Below, piece after piece: positions 1 to 7,939 of a DNA stretch of 64,000 bases. The notes under the pieces were generated by a model. It did not search any database. It was not told where the DNA came from and saw nothing but the letters and a program-made list of their open reading frames with translations. The position numbers and the translations under genes are program-made. Origin of the DNA: QYOJ01 sp964616825 (GTDB lineage: Bacteria > Bacteroidota > Bacteroidia > Bacteroidales > FEN-979); the NCBI GenBank assembly GCA_964616825.1, contig CAZTSX010000007.1:68089-132088 (forward strand). The letters are read 5' to 3'. Every line of letters begins with the position of its first letter. Within the stretch, counting starts at the first letter, position 1.

Positions 1-1685
1 CCAGCAACCAGCAATATGGGTAATACGATGTTCAGAATCTGCCACAGGGTTCGCTGAGCAATCACTTTTGTGGGATCCAGCTGCCTCAATTGCAGTTCCC
101 GTGACCGGATCGAAATCAGCCCGGAATCGTCGCAAAGGTAGTTCATGATGTTCAGTAACAGATCCTTGTTCCCGAATGTTTGTCCCGTATATTGGTCAAA
201 ACCCAGGGGAAGGGGATACTTCTGTGTGATATGAAACTGGTTCCTGGCGATATCTCCATCGGCAATGACAACCATTCGGTTAGGTTTGCTTTTCTTCCGA
301 AATCCCAATTCCCGGTTCTGTTCTATCTCAGGAGGTAACCGAAAGAGATATGCGGAGGAGAATTCACCCTCAAGCAGCACGGCAAGATGCTGAGGTCCAC
401 TGCTGTACATTCGCGGATCAGGTTCTTCGCGAAGAATCTCCAGGTCGATTAAGGCGGGCGCATTCACGGTTCTGGAATAGGGTGATGAAGCCAGCAGGAT
501 TACTTTCTCTACGCCTTTTGCCTCCACCGTATCAATACTGCTGATAAACTCGGTCTTGATCGCATTCAGTCCGTTGACAATCGGATGTTTTGATGCCGGG
601 GTTGCCAGGGGGAAAAAGTACCACTCGAAAAAATCAAACCGTGGCTGGGATCCCATCTGACCTGTTTTGATAGGAATTGGAAGTGCATTCAGATCCACCA
701 CCAGGTTCTTGTTCAACCTGACTCCATAATTGAAAAGCATATCGTCGAGATTGATGTCGTTGGTTAATCCGATGGTAGAACCAAATTCCTGAAGGCTGTC
801 CATCTTAGCAAATACCGGATCAATCATCCACAATATCCGTCCACCCCGCATGATAAACTGGTCGATCAGAAACTTGTCCTTCTCGGTAAATGGCCTCTCG
901 GGACCTGCAATAATTAATGCTTTATATTTATTCACCAAGGGCGACCCGGAAGAGTCAGTCTTCAGTCTCACCGTCAGGCTGTTGATCTGGCTATTGATAT
1001 TGATCCTTTCAACATTGTAATACTCGGAGAGCGCTTCTTCAAAATAGATCATTTCAGGTTGTGATAATTCCCCTTGTCCTTCCAGGATCGCTACGCGTGG
1101 CTTGGTTGTATTGATCAACTTATCAATCGCGTTACTCAGGTTATATTCAAGCGTCTGGATCGAGTTGTTCAAAACCTTTTCCGGATCCTGCCCCAGCTGT
1201 GTCATCAGTAACTGGACCGGAACCTCACGGCCCCGGTAAACTACAATAGTTCCCGGAAAAATAATAAGCTGAGAAGATTCCCCTTTACTGGAAATCCTGA
1301 GATCAGTTGGTTGAAGACCCTGCTCAGAAAGAAGCCGGTAGGTGTCGTTCCGCTCCTTCGTATTGGGACTGGCTGAAGGATTGATAAACTCAAAGTGGAT
1401 GTGATCGCTGTAAGCTCTGAATTCATTGAGCATCTCCCGTGTTTCGTTAGCCAAACGGCGAAAACCCGGAGGCAAGTCTCCATCCAGATAGACTCGAAAG
1501 AAGACATCGTCGTCAAGATTTTTCAGCATATTTTTGGTGACGAGCGAGAGGGTGTACCGTTTTTCAGCTGTCAGGTCAATCCTCGTAAACACAAAAGAAC
1601 CTATAATATTGATCAGAATGATGATCACAAGTGCCAGGATCACCTGAAAAATATTGTTGCGTTTTATGTTCTTCTTACGATTCAC
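1..1685 (-). CDS. gldG: Gliding-associated ABC transporter substrate-binding-like protein GldG (C-terminus beyond window edge)
   Basis: Membrane-anchored extracytoplasmic subunit of the Bacteroidota gliding ABC transporter (GldA-GldF-GldG). About 561 codons are visible and the stop lies outside the window; the family is roughly 550-570 residues and a last hydrophobic segment is just starting, so little is missing. One helix lies at residues ~12-33, followed by a long soluble domain with phrases such as NPSASPNT, EGQGELSQ and GGRILWMIDPV. No in-frame ATG precedes the helix. The chosen start is GTG at 1685, two codons after a TGA, in a stretch of short tandem repeats that may have replaced the original start. 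It lies 73 bases downstream of gldF on the same strand. gldA is not in the window. Confidence 0.9.
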   Translation of the reverse strand, partial: MNRKKNIKRNNIFQVILALVIIILINIIGSFVFTRIDLTAEKRYTLSLVTKNMLKNLDDDVFFRVYLDGDLPPGFRRLANETREMLNEFRAYSDHIHFEFINPSASPNTKERNDTYRLLSEQGLQPTDLRISSKGESSQLIIFPGTIVVYRGREVPVQLLMTQLGQDPEKVLNNSIQTLEYNLSNAIDKLINTTKPRVAILEGQGELSQPEMIYFEEALSEYYNVERININSQINSLTVRLKTDSSGSPLVNKYKALIIAGPERPFTEKDKFLIDQFIMRGGRILWMIDPVFAKMDSLQEFGSTIGLTNDINLDDMLFNYGVRLNKNLVVDLNALPIPIKTGQMGSQPRFDFFEWYFFPLATPASKHPIVNGLNAIKTEFISSIDTVEAKGVEKVILLASSPYSRTVNAPALIDLEILREEPDPRMYSSGPQHLAVLLEGEFSSAYLFRLPPEIEQNRELGFRKKSKPNRMVVIADGDIARNQFHITQKYPLPLGFDQYTGQTFGNKDLLLNIMNYLCDDSGLISIRSRELQLRQLDPTKVIAQRTLWQILNIVLPILLVA

Positions 1686-1731
1686 GTTTCACATTTCGCT
1701 TTGCTTCGTCACTACGTTCCTCGCAATGACA
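1680..1731. repeat. Heptamer-like stretch plus dispersed TTGCTTCGTC / GCAATGACA element
   Basis: The gldF-gldG gap holds a period-7 stretch (GATTCAC, GTTTCAC, ATTTCGC) followed at 1701-1731 by an element that starts TTGCTTCGTC and ends TCGCAATGACA. The same element occurs in the opposite orientation at 40816-40846 and in an expanded form at 49617-49672. Confidence 0.75.
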
Positions 1732-1758
1732 TTTTTCGCTTTTCGCTACCTCACTACC

Positions 1759-2490
1759 TTACCACTTCCTGCTCTCCAGCCTCAACTTTGTCAGGATGAT
1801 AAACAACGCCATCACACTAACGAAATAGATCAGATCACGGGTATCGATCACACCCCTACTCATCGAAGAGTAATGTGCATTTAATCCGAGTGATTGAATC
1901 AGCAATCCTACACTGCCTGAAAGGATGAATGTGTAGATAAACTCAAATCCTATATAGAAAAAGAAGCTGAGAAAGATCGCTATTATGAATGATACAATCT
2001 GGTTATCAGACAGCGAGGAGGAGAATATCCCAATCGAAACAAAGGCCCCGCCGAGCATGATCAATCCGATATATGATCCCCAGATACTTCCCAGGTCAAG
2101 GTTTCCCTGGGGTAAGCCCAGCCGGTAAACGGTATAAACATATATTAATGTGGGTATAAGTGAGAAGATTACCAGTACGATACCGGCAAAGAATTTCGCC
2201 AGGATCACCTGTAAATCGGTAAGCGGTTGAGTCATCAGTAATTCCAGGGTGCCACTCCTCTTTTCATCGGCAAAGGATCGCATTGTGATGGCTGGGATCA
2301 GAAAGAGAAAGATGAAAGGACCCAGGATGAAAAGCCCGTCAACATTGGCATACCCGAAATCGAAAATATTAAACTGTAACGGAAAAACCCAAAGGAATAA
2401 TCCTATGATCAACAGAAAGACCACGATCACAATGTACCCGATCAGCGAGTTCAGAAATCCGTTGAGTTCTTTTTTGAAAAGGGTATACAT
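1759..2490 (-). CDS. gldF: Gliding-associated ABC transporter permease GldF
   Basis: Integral-membrane permease of the Gld ABC-2 type transporter required for gliding in Bacteroidota. The 243 residues match the usual family length and contain about six hydrophobic helices. The family phrases RSFADEKRSGTLELLMTQP (residues ~71-89) and the closing LRLESRKW are present. A TAAATTTG promoter element lies 21 bases upstream of the ATG. gldG follows on the same strand. The gene stops in repeat-like DNA that fills the gldF-gldG gap. Confidence 0.93.
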   Translation of the reverse strand: MYTLFKKELNGFLNSLIGYIVIVVFLLIIGLFLWVFPLQFNIFDFGYANVDGLFILGPFIFLFLIPAITMRSFADEKRSGTLELLMTQPLTDLQVILAKFFAGIVLVIFSLIPTLIYVYTVYRLGLPQGNLDLGSIWGSYIGLIMLGGAFVSIGIFSSSLSDNQIVSFIIAIFLSFFFYIGFEFIYTFILSGSVGLLIQSLGLNAHYSSMSRGVIDTRDLIYFVSVMALFIILTKLRLESRKW

Positions 2491-2511
2491 GCAGCTTCCT
2501 TAGTGAACCTG

Positions 2512-2519
2512 CAAATTTA
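2512..2519 (-). promoter_or_regulatory. Bacteroidota -7 promoter element (TAAATTTG) for gldF
   Basis: Perfect match to TAnnTTTG on the minus strand, 21 bases before the gldF ATG. No clear -33 box was seen. Confidence 0.6.
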
Positions 2520-2547
2520 AGATTTTATTTGGATGCCGGAGGCCGGA

Positions 2548-3327
2548 TCATTCTACTTCAATAAGAACGGAGGTATCCGGCTTGAGTCCCAGCAGGCTGC
2601 TTGCATTGCCCTGGTTAATAGCGATTTCAAGATACCCGCTTGTACTGAAGAGCGCCAGCATCTCTCCTTCGTGTTCGTCCTGGTAAGATTTGCTGATTTC
2701 CCGGATCTGGTATGTGGGTGACCGGAAGGTGATCACAAATTTCCGGTTGTTAACAGTCGCTTTGAACACCGATTCGGTGATATTTGTGAACGCATTCCCA
2801 TAATGATCTACATAAATCACTTTTCCTTTGATCTGGCCATCGCGGATCACCGGCTGGAAAGCCATCTTTGTCAGCACCTTTTTTTTAGCCGAACCCAGTT
2901 CATCAATTGGTTTCCCTTCTATGATATGACACGCAGCTTTCACAAAGAGATCACGCGTGGAGAATGTGAAGTAATCGGAATCCTGAATGATATCCAGTTC
3001 AACGATCTTTTCCGGTTTTTCATCAAAGATGAGAGAGAAGATACCATTATCAGCTCCGATAAAATAGTGCCCATTGTGAAACACAACGGTATGCGGACTT
3101 TCAATAGAGGCTTCGGTATTAACGCCTATGATATGGACAGTCCCTTCAGGGAAGCTGCGGTAAAAATTTCGAATGATGAACGCAGCCTGGTTGAGGTCGA
3201 ACGGGGGAATGTCGTGGGAGACATCGACAATTACAGCCTCAGGGATCTGGCTGAGAATCGCCCCTTTTACAGCTCCCTGATAGTGATCTTTCAATCCCCA
3301 GTCACTTGTCAGTGTGATGACAGACAT
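2548..3327 (-). CDS. SAM hydroxide adenosyltransferase (DUF62 family)
   Basis: Member of the SAM_HAT (DUF62) family, which hydrolyses S-adenosylmethionine to adenosine and methionine with water or hydroxide as nucleophile. The 259-residue protein opens with the family start ITLTSDWGLKDHY, has the GADNGI loop in mid-protein, and has VDHYGNAFTNI, equivalent to the VDxFGNxxTN motif of the C-terminal barrel. An upstream in-frame ATG exists at 3372, but the start at 3327 agrees with the family N-terminus and with the TACCTTTG promoter element 25 bases upstream. It is divergent from phoH. Its cellular role is not shown by the context. Confidence 0.88.
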   Translation of the reverse strand: MSVITLTSDWGLKDHYQGAVKGAILSQIPEAVIVDVSHDIPPFDLNQAAFIIRNFYRSFPEGTVHIIGVNTEASIESPHTVVFHNGHYFIGADNGIFSLIFDEKPEKIVELDIIQDSDYFTFSTRDLFVKAACHIIEGKPIDELGSAKKKVLTKMAFQPVIRDGQIKGKVIYVDHYGNAFTNITESVFKATVNNRKFVITFRSPTYQIREISKSYQDEHEGEMLALFSTSGYLEIAINQGNASSLLGLKPDTSVLIEVE

Positions 3328-3338
3328 TGAATAATTCG

Positions 3339-3346
3339 TACTTTTG
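3339..3346 (+). promoter_or_regulatory. -7 promoter element (TACTTTTG) for phoH
   Basis: Perfect TAnnTTTG match, 25 bases before the phoH ATG. It forms a compact divergent promoter pair with the element at 3352-3359. Confidence 0.65.
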
Positions 3347-3351
3347 TGAAT

Positions 3352-3359
3352 CAAAGGTA
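3352..3359 (-). promoter_or_regulatory. -7 promoter element (TACCTTTG) for the SAM hydroxide adenosyltransferase gene
   Basis: Perfect TAnnTTTG match on the minus strand, 24 bases between it and the ATG at 3327. The two divergent genes share a 44-base gap containing both elements. Confidence 0.65.
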
Positions 3360-3371
3360 TATATTTTTTCA

Positions 3372-4313
3372 ATGAGCGAGAAAATAATCCGGATTGAGTC
3401 GGTTGACCCCTTAGAGATTTTTGGCATCAATGATCAGAACCTTGAGGAGGTACGAAACTTCTACCCGAAACTGAAAATCGTCGCCAGAGACAATGAAGTC
3501 AAGGCTATTGGCGAAAAGTCCATTCTCCTGGATTTCGAGGAGAAATTCACAACTTTAATTCTCCATCACGAAAACTTCGGAAGGCTGACAAAAGCGGATA
3601 TTTCATACCTGCTGAGTGCTGATAATGGAGATAAACCTTTGCAGAAGGAGGGGCATCACAAGGAGGTGCTTATCCACGGGCGAAATGGGTTGCTGATACG
3701 GGCCCGGACTCCCAACCAGCAAAAGATGGTTGAGGCTGTTGATCAAAATGACCTGATGATTGCCATTGGTCCGGCCGGAACAGGAAAGACATATACGGCA
3801 GTAGCTCTGGCTGTAAGAGCGTTGAAGAACAAAGAGGTGAAGCGTATCATTCTTACACGTCCAGCTGTGGAGGCCGGAGAAAACCTCGGATTCCTGCCGG
3901 GTGACCTGAAAGAGAAACTGGACCCTTATTTACAACCTCTGTACGACGCACTTCGAGATATGCTCCCTACACAAAAGCTTCTCGCATTCCTGGAAGATGG
4001 AACAATTGAAGTGGCTCCTCTTGCTTTCATGCGAGGCCGAACCCTGAACAATGCATTCGCTATCCTCGATGAAGCTCAGAATACAACCCCCGGCCAGTTA
4101 AAGATGTTCCTGACACGGATGGGAGCTTCCGCCAAATTCATCGTCACCGGCGACATCACCCAGATTGATCTGCCGGAGAAACAGGTATCCGGCCTGATCC
4201 AGTCACAAAGCCTGTTGAAAGATATCCCCGGTATCTCTTTCGTCTATCTCGATGAAAAAGACATCATCCGGCATAAGCTGGTAAGCCGGATCATCAATGC
4301 ATATGGAAAATGA
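3372..4313 (+). CDS. PhoH family ATPase
   Basis: Cytoplasmic P-loop ATPase of the PhoH family, linked in other bacteria to RNA metabolism (often beside ybeY). The protein has 313 residues, close to the usual 320. An N-terminal KH-like region covers about residues 1-100. Walker A GPAGTGKT is at 133-140 and Walker B ILDEAQ at 231-236, followed by TPGQLKMFLTRMG. The start was set at 3372 because the upstream ATG at 3327 lies in front of the TACTTTTG promoter and would overlap the divergent gene. The gene ends directly at an octamer tandem repeat. No ybeY is adjacent. Confidence 0.93.
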   Translation: MSEKIIRIESVDPLEIFGINDQNLEEVRNFYPKLKIVARDNEVKAIGEKSILLDFEEKFTTLILHHENFGRLTKADISYLLSADNGDKPLQKEGHHKEVLIHGRNGLLIRARTPNQQKMVEAVDQNDLMIAIGPAGTGKTYTAVALAVRALKNKEVKRIILTRPAVEAGENLGFLPGDLKEKLDPYLQPLYDALRDMLPTQKLLAFLEDGTIEVAPLAFMRGRTLNNAFAILDEAQNTTPGQLKMFLTRMGASAKFIVTGDITQIDLPEKQVSGLIQSQSLLKDIPGISFVYLDEKDIIRHKLVSRIINAYGK

Positions 4314-4434
4314 TGGTGATGTGGTGATGTGGTGGTATGGTGGTGTGGTGGTATGGTGGTATGGTGGTATGGTGGTGTGGTGGTATGGTGGTGTGATGGT
4401 GCAATGGTGCGATGGTGCAGTGGTGCAGTGGTGA
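4314..4434 (+). repeat. Octamer tandem array TRTGGTGG / TGCNRTGG, 12 or more units
   Basis: Strongly G/T-biased period-8 array. The left part is TATGGTGG and TGTGGTGG; the right part changes to TGCAATGG, TGCGATGG and TGCAGTGG. An inverted version (TGCCRTGG on the minus strand) lies at 4874-4903, on the other side of the four-helix-bundle gene. Confidence 0.9.
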
Positions 4435-4435
4435 G

Positions 4436-4801
4436 TTATTTTTTTAGACTTTTCCGGGTTTTAGCGAGAACCATTAGAATCCTAAGTGTTTCTTCTTTTA
4501 ATGGATAAATTGCCTTCTGATCAATCCATCCAGTCTCTTCAATCATCTCTAACCAAAAAAGGGTTTCATCACATTCCTCAACAACAATACACAACTTTGC
4601 ATAATGCTCTGCTTTGGATCTGGCCCGGCAAGATGCCCGGAAGTTTGCAGCTACTGAGCTACTACTACGAATAATTTGTTTCCCGATAATCCGCAACTCT
4701 TCTCGATTTTTCATTTTAGCATATAACTTAATAACGTTAATGGCCATCTGCTTTGTTCTTTTTCTGAACTCATCATTAAACGATTCTCTTACTTGTTCCA
4801 T
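4436..4801 (-). CDS. Four-helix-bundle protein (23S rRNA intervening-sequence protein family)
   Basis: A 121-residue member of the S23/IVP four-helix-bundle family, first known from open reading frames in 23S rRNA intervening sequences and structurally like the Avd proteins of diversity-generating retroelements. Recognition rests on IIRSSSSVAANFRASCRARSK (a near-diagnostic helix-2 phrase, residues ~45-65, shown here only in part as SSSSVAANFRAS) and on EECDETLFWLEM. It stands alone between phoH and purC. The stop lies within two bases of the left octamer array and an inverted array lies about 70 bases beyond its start. No rRNA or reverse transcriptase is near. Function unknown. Confidence 0.88.
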   Translation of the reverse strand: MEQVRESFNDEFRKRTKQMAINVIKLYAKMKNREELRIIGKQIIRSSSSVAANFRASCRARSKAEHYAKLCIVVEECDETLFWLEMIEETGWIDQKAIYPLKEETLRILMVLAKTRKSLKK

Positions 4802-4873
4802 GGCTTTTCTTTATTAATCCGGAAAAAAACAAAAGGTTATATATTCGGTATAAAAAAATCAATATTAGTTTTT

Positions 4874-4903
4874 CACCATGGCTCCATGGCACCACGGCAC
4901 CAT
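4874..4903 (-). repeat. Short inverted counterpart of the 4314-4434 octamer array
   Basis: On the minus strand this reads TGCCGTGG, TGCCATGG, AGCCATGG, TG, in the same period-8 phase as the TGCNRTGG units at 4398-4434 but in opposite orientation. It lies just upstream of the purC promoter. Confidence 0.7.
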
Positions 4904-4912
4904 TAAAATATA

Positions 4913-4920
4913 TATCTTTG
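4913..4920 (+). promoter_or_regulatory. -7 promoter element (TATCTTTG) for purC
   Basis: Perfect TAnnTTTG match, 23 bases before the purC ATG. Confidence 0.65.
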
Positions 4921-4943
4921 CGAAAACAAAATAGCAGACCAAA

Positions 4944-5894
4944 ATGCAGAACGTAATCCTCAAAACCGAATTCGATTTTCCCGGGCAAAAGAGCCTCTAT
5001 AAAGGAAAAGTTCGTGACGTATATAACATTAACGACAAATACCTGGTGATGGTCACCTCAGACAGGATCAGTGCCTTTGACGTGGTCCTTCCAAAAGCGA
5101 TCCCTTATAAAGGGCAGGTGTTGAACCAGATAGCGGTGAAATTTCTTGATGCTACGGCTGATATTTGTCCCAACTGGAAGATAGACAGCCCTGATCCCAG
5201 CGTTTCGATCGGGAAGTTTTGTACTCCTTTCCCAGTGGAGATGATCATTCGGGGTTACCTGACCGGAAGTTCATGGCGCTCATATAAAAAAGGAGCCAGG
5301 GAGATTTGCGGAGTACCTGTCCCGGAAGGAATGAAAGAGCACGAGCGCTTTCCCAAACCCATTGTAACACCCACTACCAAAGCTACGATAGGGCACGATG
5401 AAGATATCTCCAAAGAGGAAATCATCAGCCAGGGATTGGTTTCAAAGGAGGATTATGACCTGTTGGAGAAGTATACCACCGATCTCTTCAGGCGTGGCAC
5501 CGAAATGGCTAAAAAGAAAGGATTGATCCTGGTAGATACGAAATATGAGTTTGGCAAAGGTGATGATGGGAGAATCTATCTGATCGATGAGATCCATACG
5601 CCCGATTCCTCTCGTTATTTTTACCTTGATGGATACGAAGAGCGACAGGCGAAAGGCGAACAGCAAAAGCAACTTTCGAAGGAGTTCGTAAGGGAGTGGC
5701 TTATAGATCAAGGCTTTATGGGACATGAAGGGCAACAAGTACCAGAAATGACCGATGAATTCATTCAACAGGTATCCGATCGCTACATTGAACTCTATGA
5801 AATGATCACTGGTGAGAAGTTTGTAAAAACGGATACGACAGAAGTTATCAAACGCGTTGAACAGAATATTTTCAACTGGTTATCAACACATTGA
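4944..5894 (+). CDS. purC: Phosphoribosylaminoimidazole-succinocarboxamide synthase (SAICAR synthetase)
   Basis: Cytosolic enzyme of purine biosynthesis joining CAIR and aspartate with ATP hydrolysis. The 316-residue protein has the N-terminal signature YKGKVRDVYNI (residues ~19-29), SDRISAFDVVLP, and RGYLTGSSWRSYKKG, characteristic of the longer PurC form found in Bacteroidota and eukaryotes. The C-terminal half includes LVDTKYEFG and DEIHTPDSSRYF. It has its own promoter, and the DegT aminotransferase gene follows directly. No other purine gene is in the window. Confidence 0.96.
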   Translation: MQNVILKTEFDFPGQKSLYKGKVRDVYNINDKYLVMVTSDRISAFDVVLPKAIPYKGQVLNQIAVKFLDATADICPNWKIDSPDPSVSIGKFCTPFPVEMIIRGYLTGSSWRSYKKGAREICGVPVPEGMKEHERFPKPIVTPTTKATIGHDEDISKEEIISQGLVSKEDYDLLEKYTTDLFRRGTEMAKKKGLILVDTKYEFGKGDDGRIYLIDEIHTPDSSRYFYLDGYEERQAKGEQQKQLSKEFVREWLIDQGFMGHEGQQVPEMTDEFIQQVSDRYIELYEMITGEKFVKTDTTEVIKRVEQNIFNWLSTH

Positions 5895-5908
5895 CAAATA
5901 GAACGCGG

Positions 5909-7141
5909 ATGATCTCTTTTTCACCTCCAAGAATGGATAAAAAAATCGTCGATGCTGTTGTCGACACCCTCTATTCAGGTTGGATCACTACCGGGCCAAA
6001 GACAAAGAAATTCGAGAAGATGCTTACCGCTTACGGCAGCCAACAGGCAACCCTCTGTGTCAGCTCAGGTTCAGCCGGACTCGAATTTGTTCTTCGCTGG
6101 TTTGGTGTCCGGGAAGGTGATGAAGTGATCGTGCCTGCTTATACCTATTGTGCAACAGCAAACGTTGTTCCTCATTGCGGGGCAAAAGTGATTTTTGTGG
6201 ATGTCGGAGAAGATTTCAACATCTCTGTTGAAGCGATAGAGAAGGCTATCACACCCCGGACAAAGGCGATAATCCCTGTTGACGTAGCCGGATTTCCCTG
6301 TGATTACAATGAAATCAATGCCCTGGTTAACAGAACGGATATCCGAAAGAAATTCATGCCTGAAACGAAGGAGCAGAAGGAGCTGGGCCGGATCCTGGTA
6401 CTTTCTGATGCAGCTCACTCGATCGGAGCCTGGTACCACGGTAAACGAACAGGGTCGCTTACCGATATAACGGTTTACTCTTTTCATGCAGTTAAAAACC
6501 TCACAACAGCCGAAGGAGGAGCGATTTGTTTGAATCTTCCATCTCCATTCGACAATGAAGCCATCTACCAGAACCTCAATATTAAATCCCTGCATGGACA
6601 AACCAAAGATGCGCTGGCCAAAACACAGATCGGAAACTGGCGCTACGACATTATAGAACTCGGTTATAAGTTCAATATGACCGACATTCAGGCAGCCATG
6701 GGCATAGTGGAACTTGAGCGGAATGATAACGATATGCTGGTCCGCCGAAAAGAGGTCTTCGATCGCTACACTGCAGCGCTCTCTGCCTATCCATGGGCTC
6801 AGCTACCCATTTATGAAACTCTTGAGAAACAATCGTCCTACCATGTTTTTCTCTTGCGGATTAATGGGATCAATGAAGAACAGCGGGATGAGATCATCCG
6901 GGAGATTTTCAAACGGGATGTGGCTGTGAATGTCCACTTTGTACCTTTGCCGATGATGACCTACTACAAAGATGCCGGATACCGGATGCCGGATTATCCG
7001 ATATCCTATGACAACTATTCCAGGGAGATCACGCTTCCGGTTTATTATGACCTGACAGATGAGATGGTTGATGAAGTAGTACGGGCAGTAGTAGAGGCAG
7101 TTGAAGAGGTAGTGAAAAAAAAAATTAGCTCCGACATATAA
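5909..7141 (+). CDS. DegT/DnrJ/EryC1/StrS family PLP-dependent aminotransferase
   Basis: Sugar aminotransferase family that transfers an amino group to a nucleotide-linked keto sugar for glycan or surface polysaccharide synthesis. With the ATG at 5909 it has 410 residues, slightly longer than usual because of an insertion at about residues 138-160. SGWITTGPKTKKFE opens the fold, SDAAHS places the cofactor-contacting Asp at 167, and SFHAVKNLTT places the Schiff-base Lys at 196. A TTG at 5891 overlapping the purC stop is the alternative start. An initiating sugar transferase two genes downstream supports a glycan role. The exact sugar cannot be told. Confidence 0.9.
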   Translation: MISFSPPRMDKKIVDAVVDTLYSGWITTGPKTKKFEKMLTAYGSQQATLCVSSGSAGLEFVLRWFGVREGDEVIVPAYTYCATANVVPHCGAKVIFVDVGEDFNISVEAIEKAITPRTKAIIPVDVAGFPCDYNEINALVNRTDIRKKFMPETKEQKELGRILVLSDAAHSIGAWYHGKRTGSLTDITVYSFHAVKNLTTAEGGAICLNLPSPFDNEAIYQNLNIKSLHGQTKDALAKTQIGNWRYDIIELGYKFNMTDIQAAMGIVELERNDNDMLVRRKEVFDRYTAALSAYPWAQLPIYETLEKQSSYHVFLLRINGINEEQRDEIIREIFKRDVAVNVHFVPLPMMTYYKDAGYRMPDYPISYDNYSREITLPVYYDLTDEMVDEVVRAVVEAVEEVVKKKISSDI

Positions 7142-7168
7142 CCTTTTGGCACTAAACCGGATTAATGG
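7137..7168 (+). repeat. 32-bp dispersed repeat, copy 1
   Basis: Begins TATAACCTTTTGGC and ends GGATTAATGG with eight variable bases between. The second copy, at 20894-20925, has identical outer blocks. This copy overlaps the stop of the DegT gene. Confidence 0.7.
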
Positions 7169-7207
7169 TGAGATTATTCAATTATTCATCCATTAATTCT
7201 ATCAGCC

Positions 7208-7936
7208 ATGAAAAATCCACATTTCATTACCTCCATCTACCATTACTGTGATCGATGGTGCAGCCGGTGTTCCAAAACGACTCAATGTCGCGTATTTGTT
7301 GATAACCAGGAAAAGGAACTTTCTGCTAACGAACAGAATATCCGGAAAGAGGCCTTCTGGATAAAATTATCTGAAAAACTTCCTGATTTTATTGAGATGC
7401 TTGAGAAAAAGTCGTTAGAAATGGGAGCCGATCTGGAAGAACTAATCCCCGGTCCTCCTTCAACCATTGAATCCGATCACGCTAAGTTGATCGATCAGGC
7501 CACCATTTATGGAATCGAAGTGAATCCCTGGATGAATGACCTGTATTTTCGTCTGAAACAATCCGGGGAAACTATCGAAGGTAAAAGTGAAGAATCAGTA
7601 GATCAAATCATTGAAGCGTTTGAAGTTCTAAGATGGTATAGCCTTCTAATTAGTGTTAAGATAAGCCGAGCTGCTTATAAAATGAATGATCCCGATGATG
7701 AATTAGCAGACTATGACCAGGTCGGTGCAGCAAAAATGGCACTCATCAGTCTGGACCGGTCCATCGCTGCTTTCACCACAATTTTCAAGGAATTTCCGCA
7801 GGAAGAGGATGAAATTTTGATTTTTCTCGCTAAACTTGCAAAAATTAAGCAGGGATTAATTCTGGCGTTTCCCGGCGTTAAGTTATTTAAACGCCCGGGA
7901 TTTGACGATGAGAAAATGAAAGCATTATCGAACTGA
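7208..7936 (+). CDS. Conserved protein of unknown function with N-terminal four-Cys motif
   Basis: No named family is recognised. The 242-residue protein starts with a Cys cluster, YCDRWCSRCSKTTQC (residues ~13-27), spaced C-x3-C-x2-C-x6-C, suggestive of a metal or Fe-S site; the rest is helical, acidic and soluble. There is no signal peptide or membrane segment. It lies 66 bases after the aminotransferase and only three bases before the sugar transferase, so co-transcription with the latter is likely. A role in glycan assembly would be inference from position only. Confidence 0.8.
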   Translation: MKNPHFITSIYHYCDRWCSRCSKTTQCRVFVDNQEKELSANEQNIRKEAFWIKLSEKLPDFIEMLEKKSLEMGADLEELIPGPPSTIESDHAKLIDQATIYGIEVNPWMNDLYFRLKQSGETIEGKSEESVDQIIEAFEVLRWYSLLISVKISRAAYKMNDPDDELADYDQVGAAKMALISLDRSIAAFTTIFKEFPQEEDEILIFLAKLAKIKQGLILAFPGVKLFKRPGFDDEKMKALSN

Positions 7937-7939
7937 CAC

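Noticed and set aside
4314..4434. Possible coding or G-quadruplex region
   Set aside because: It is a simple octamer array with G runs of only two; neither a convincing frame nor G3 runs are present.
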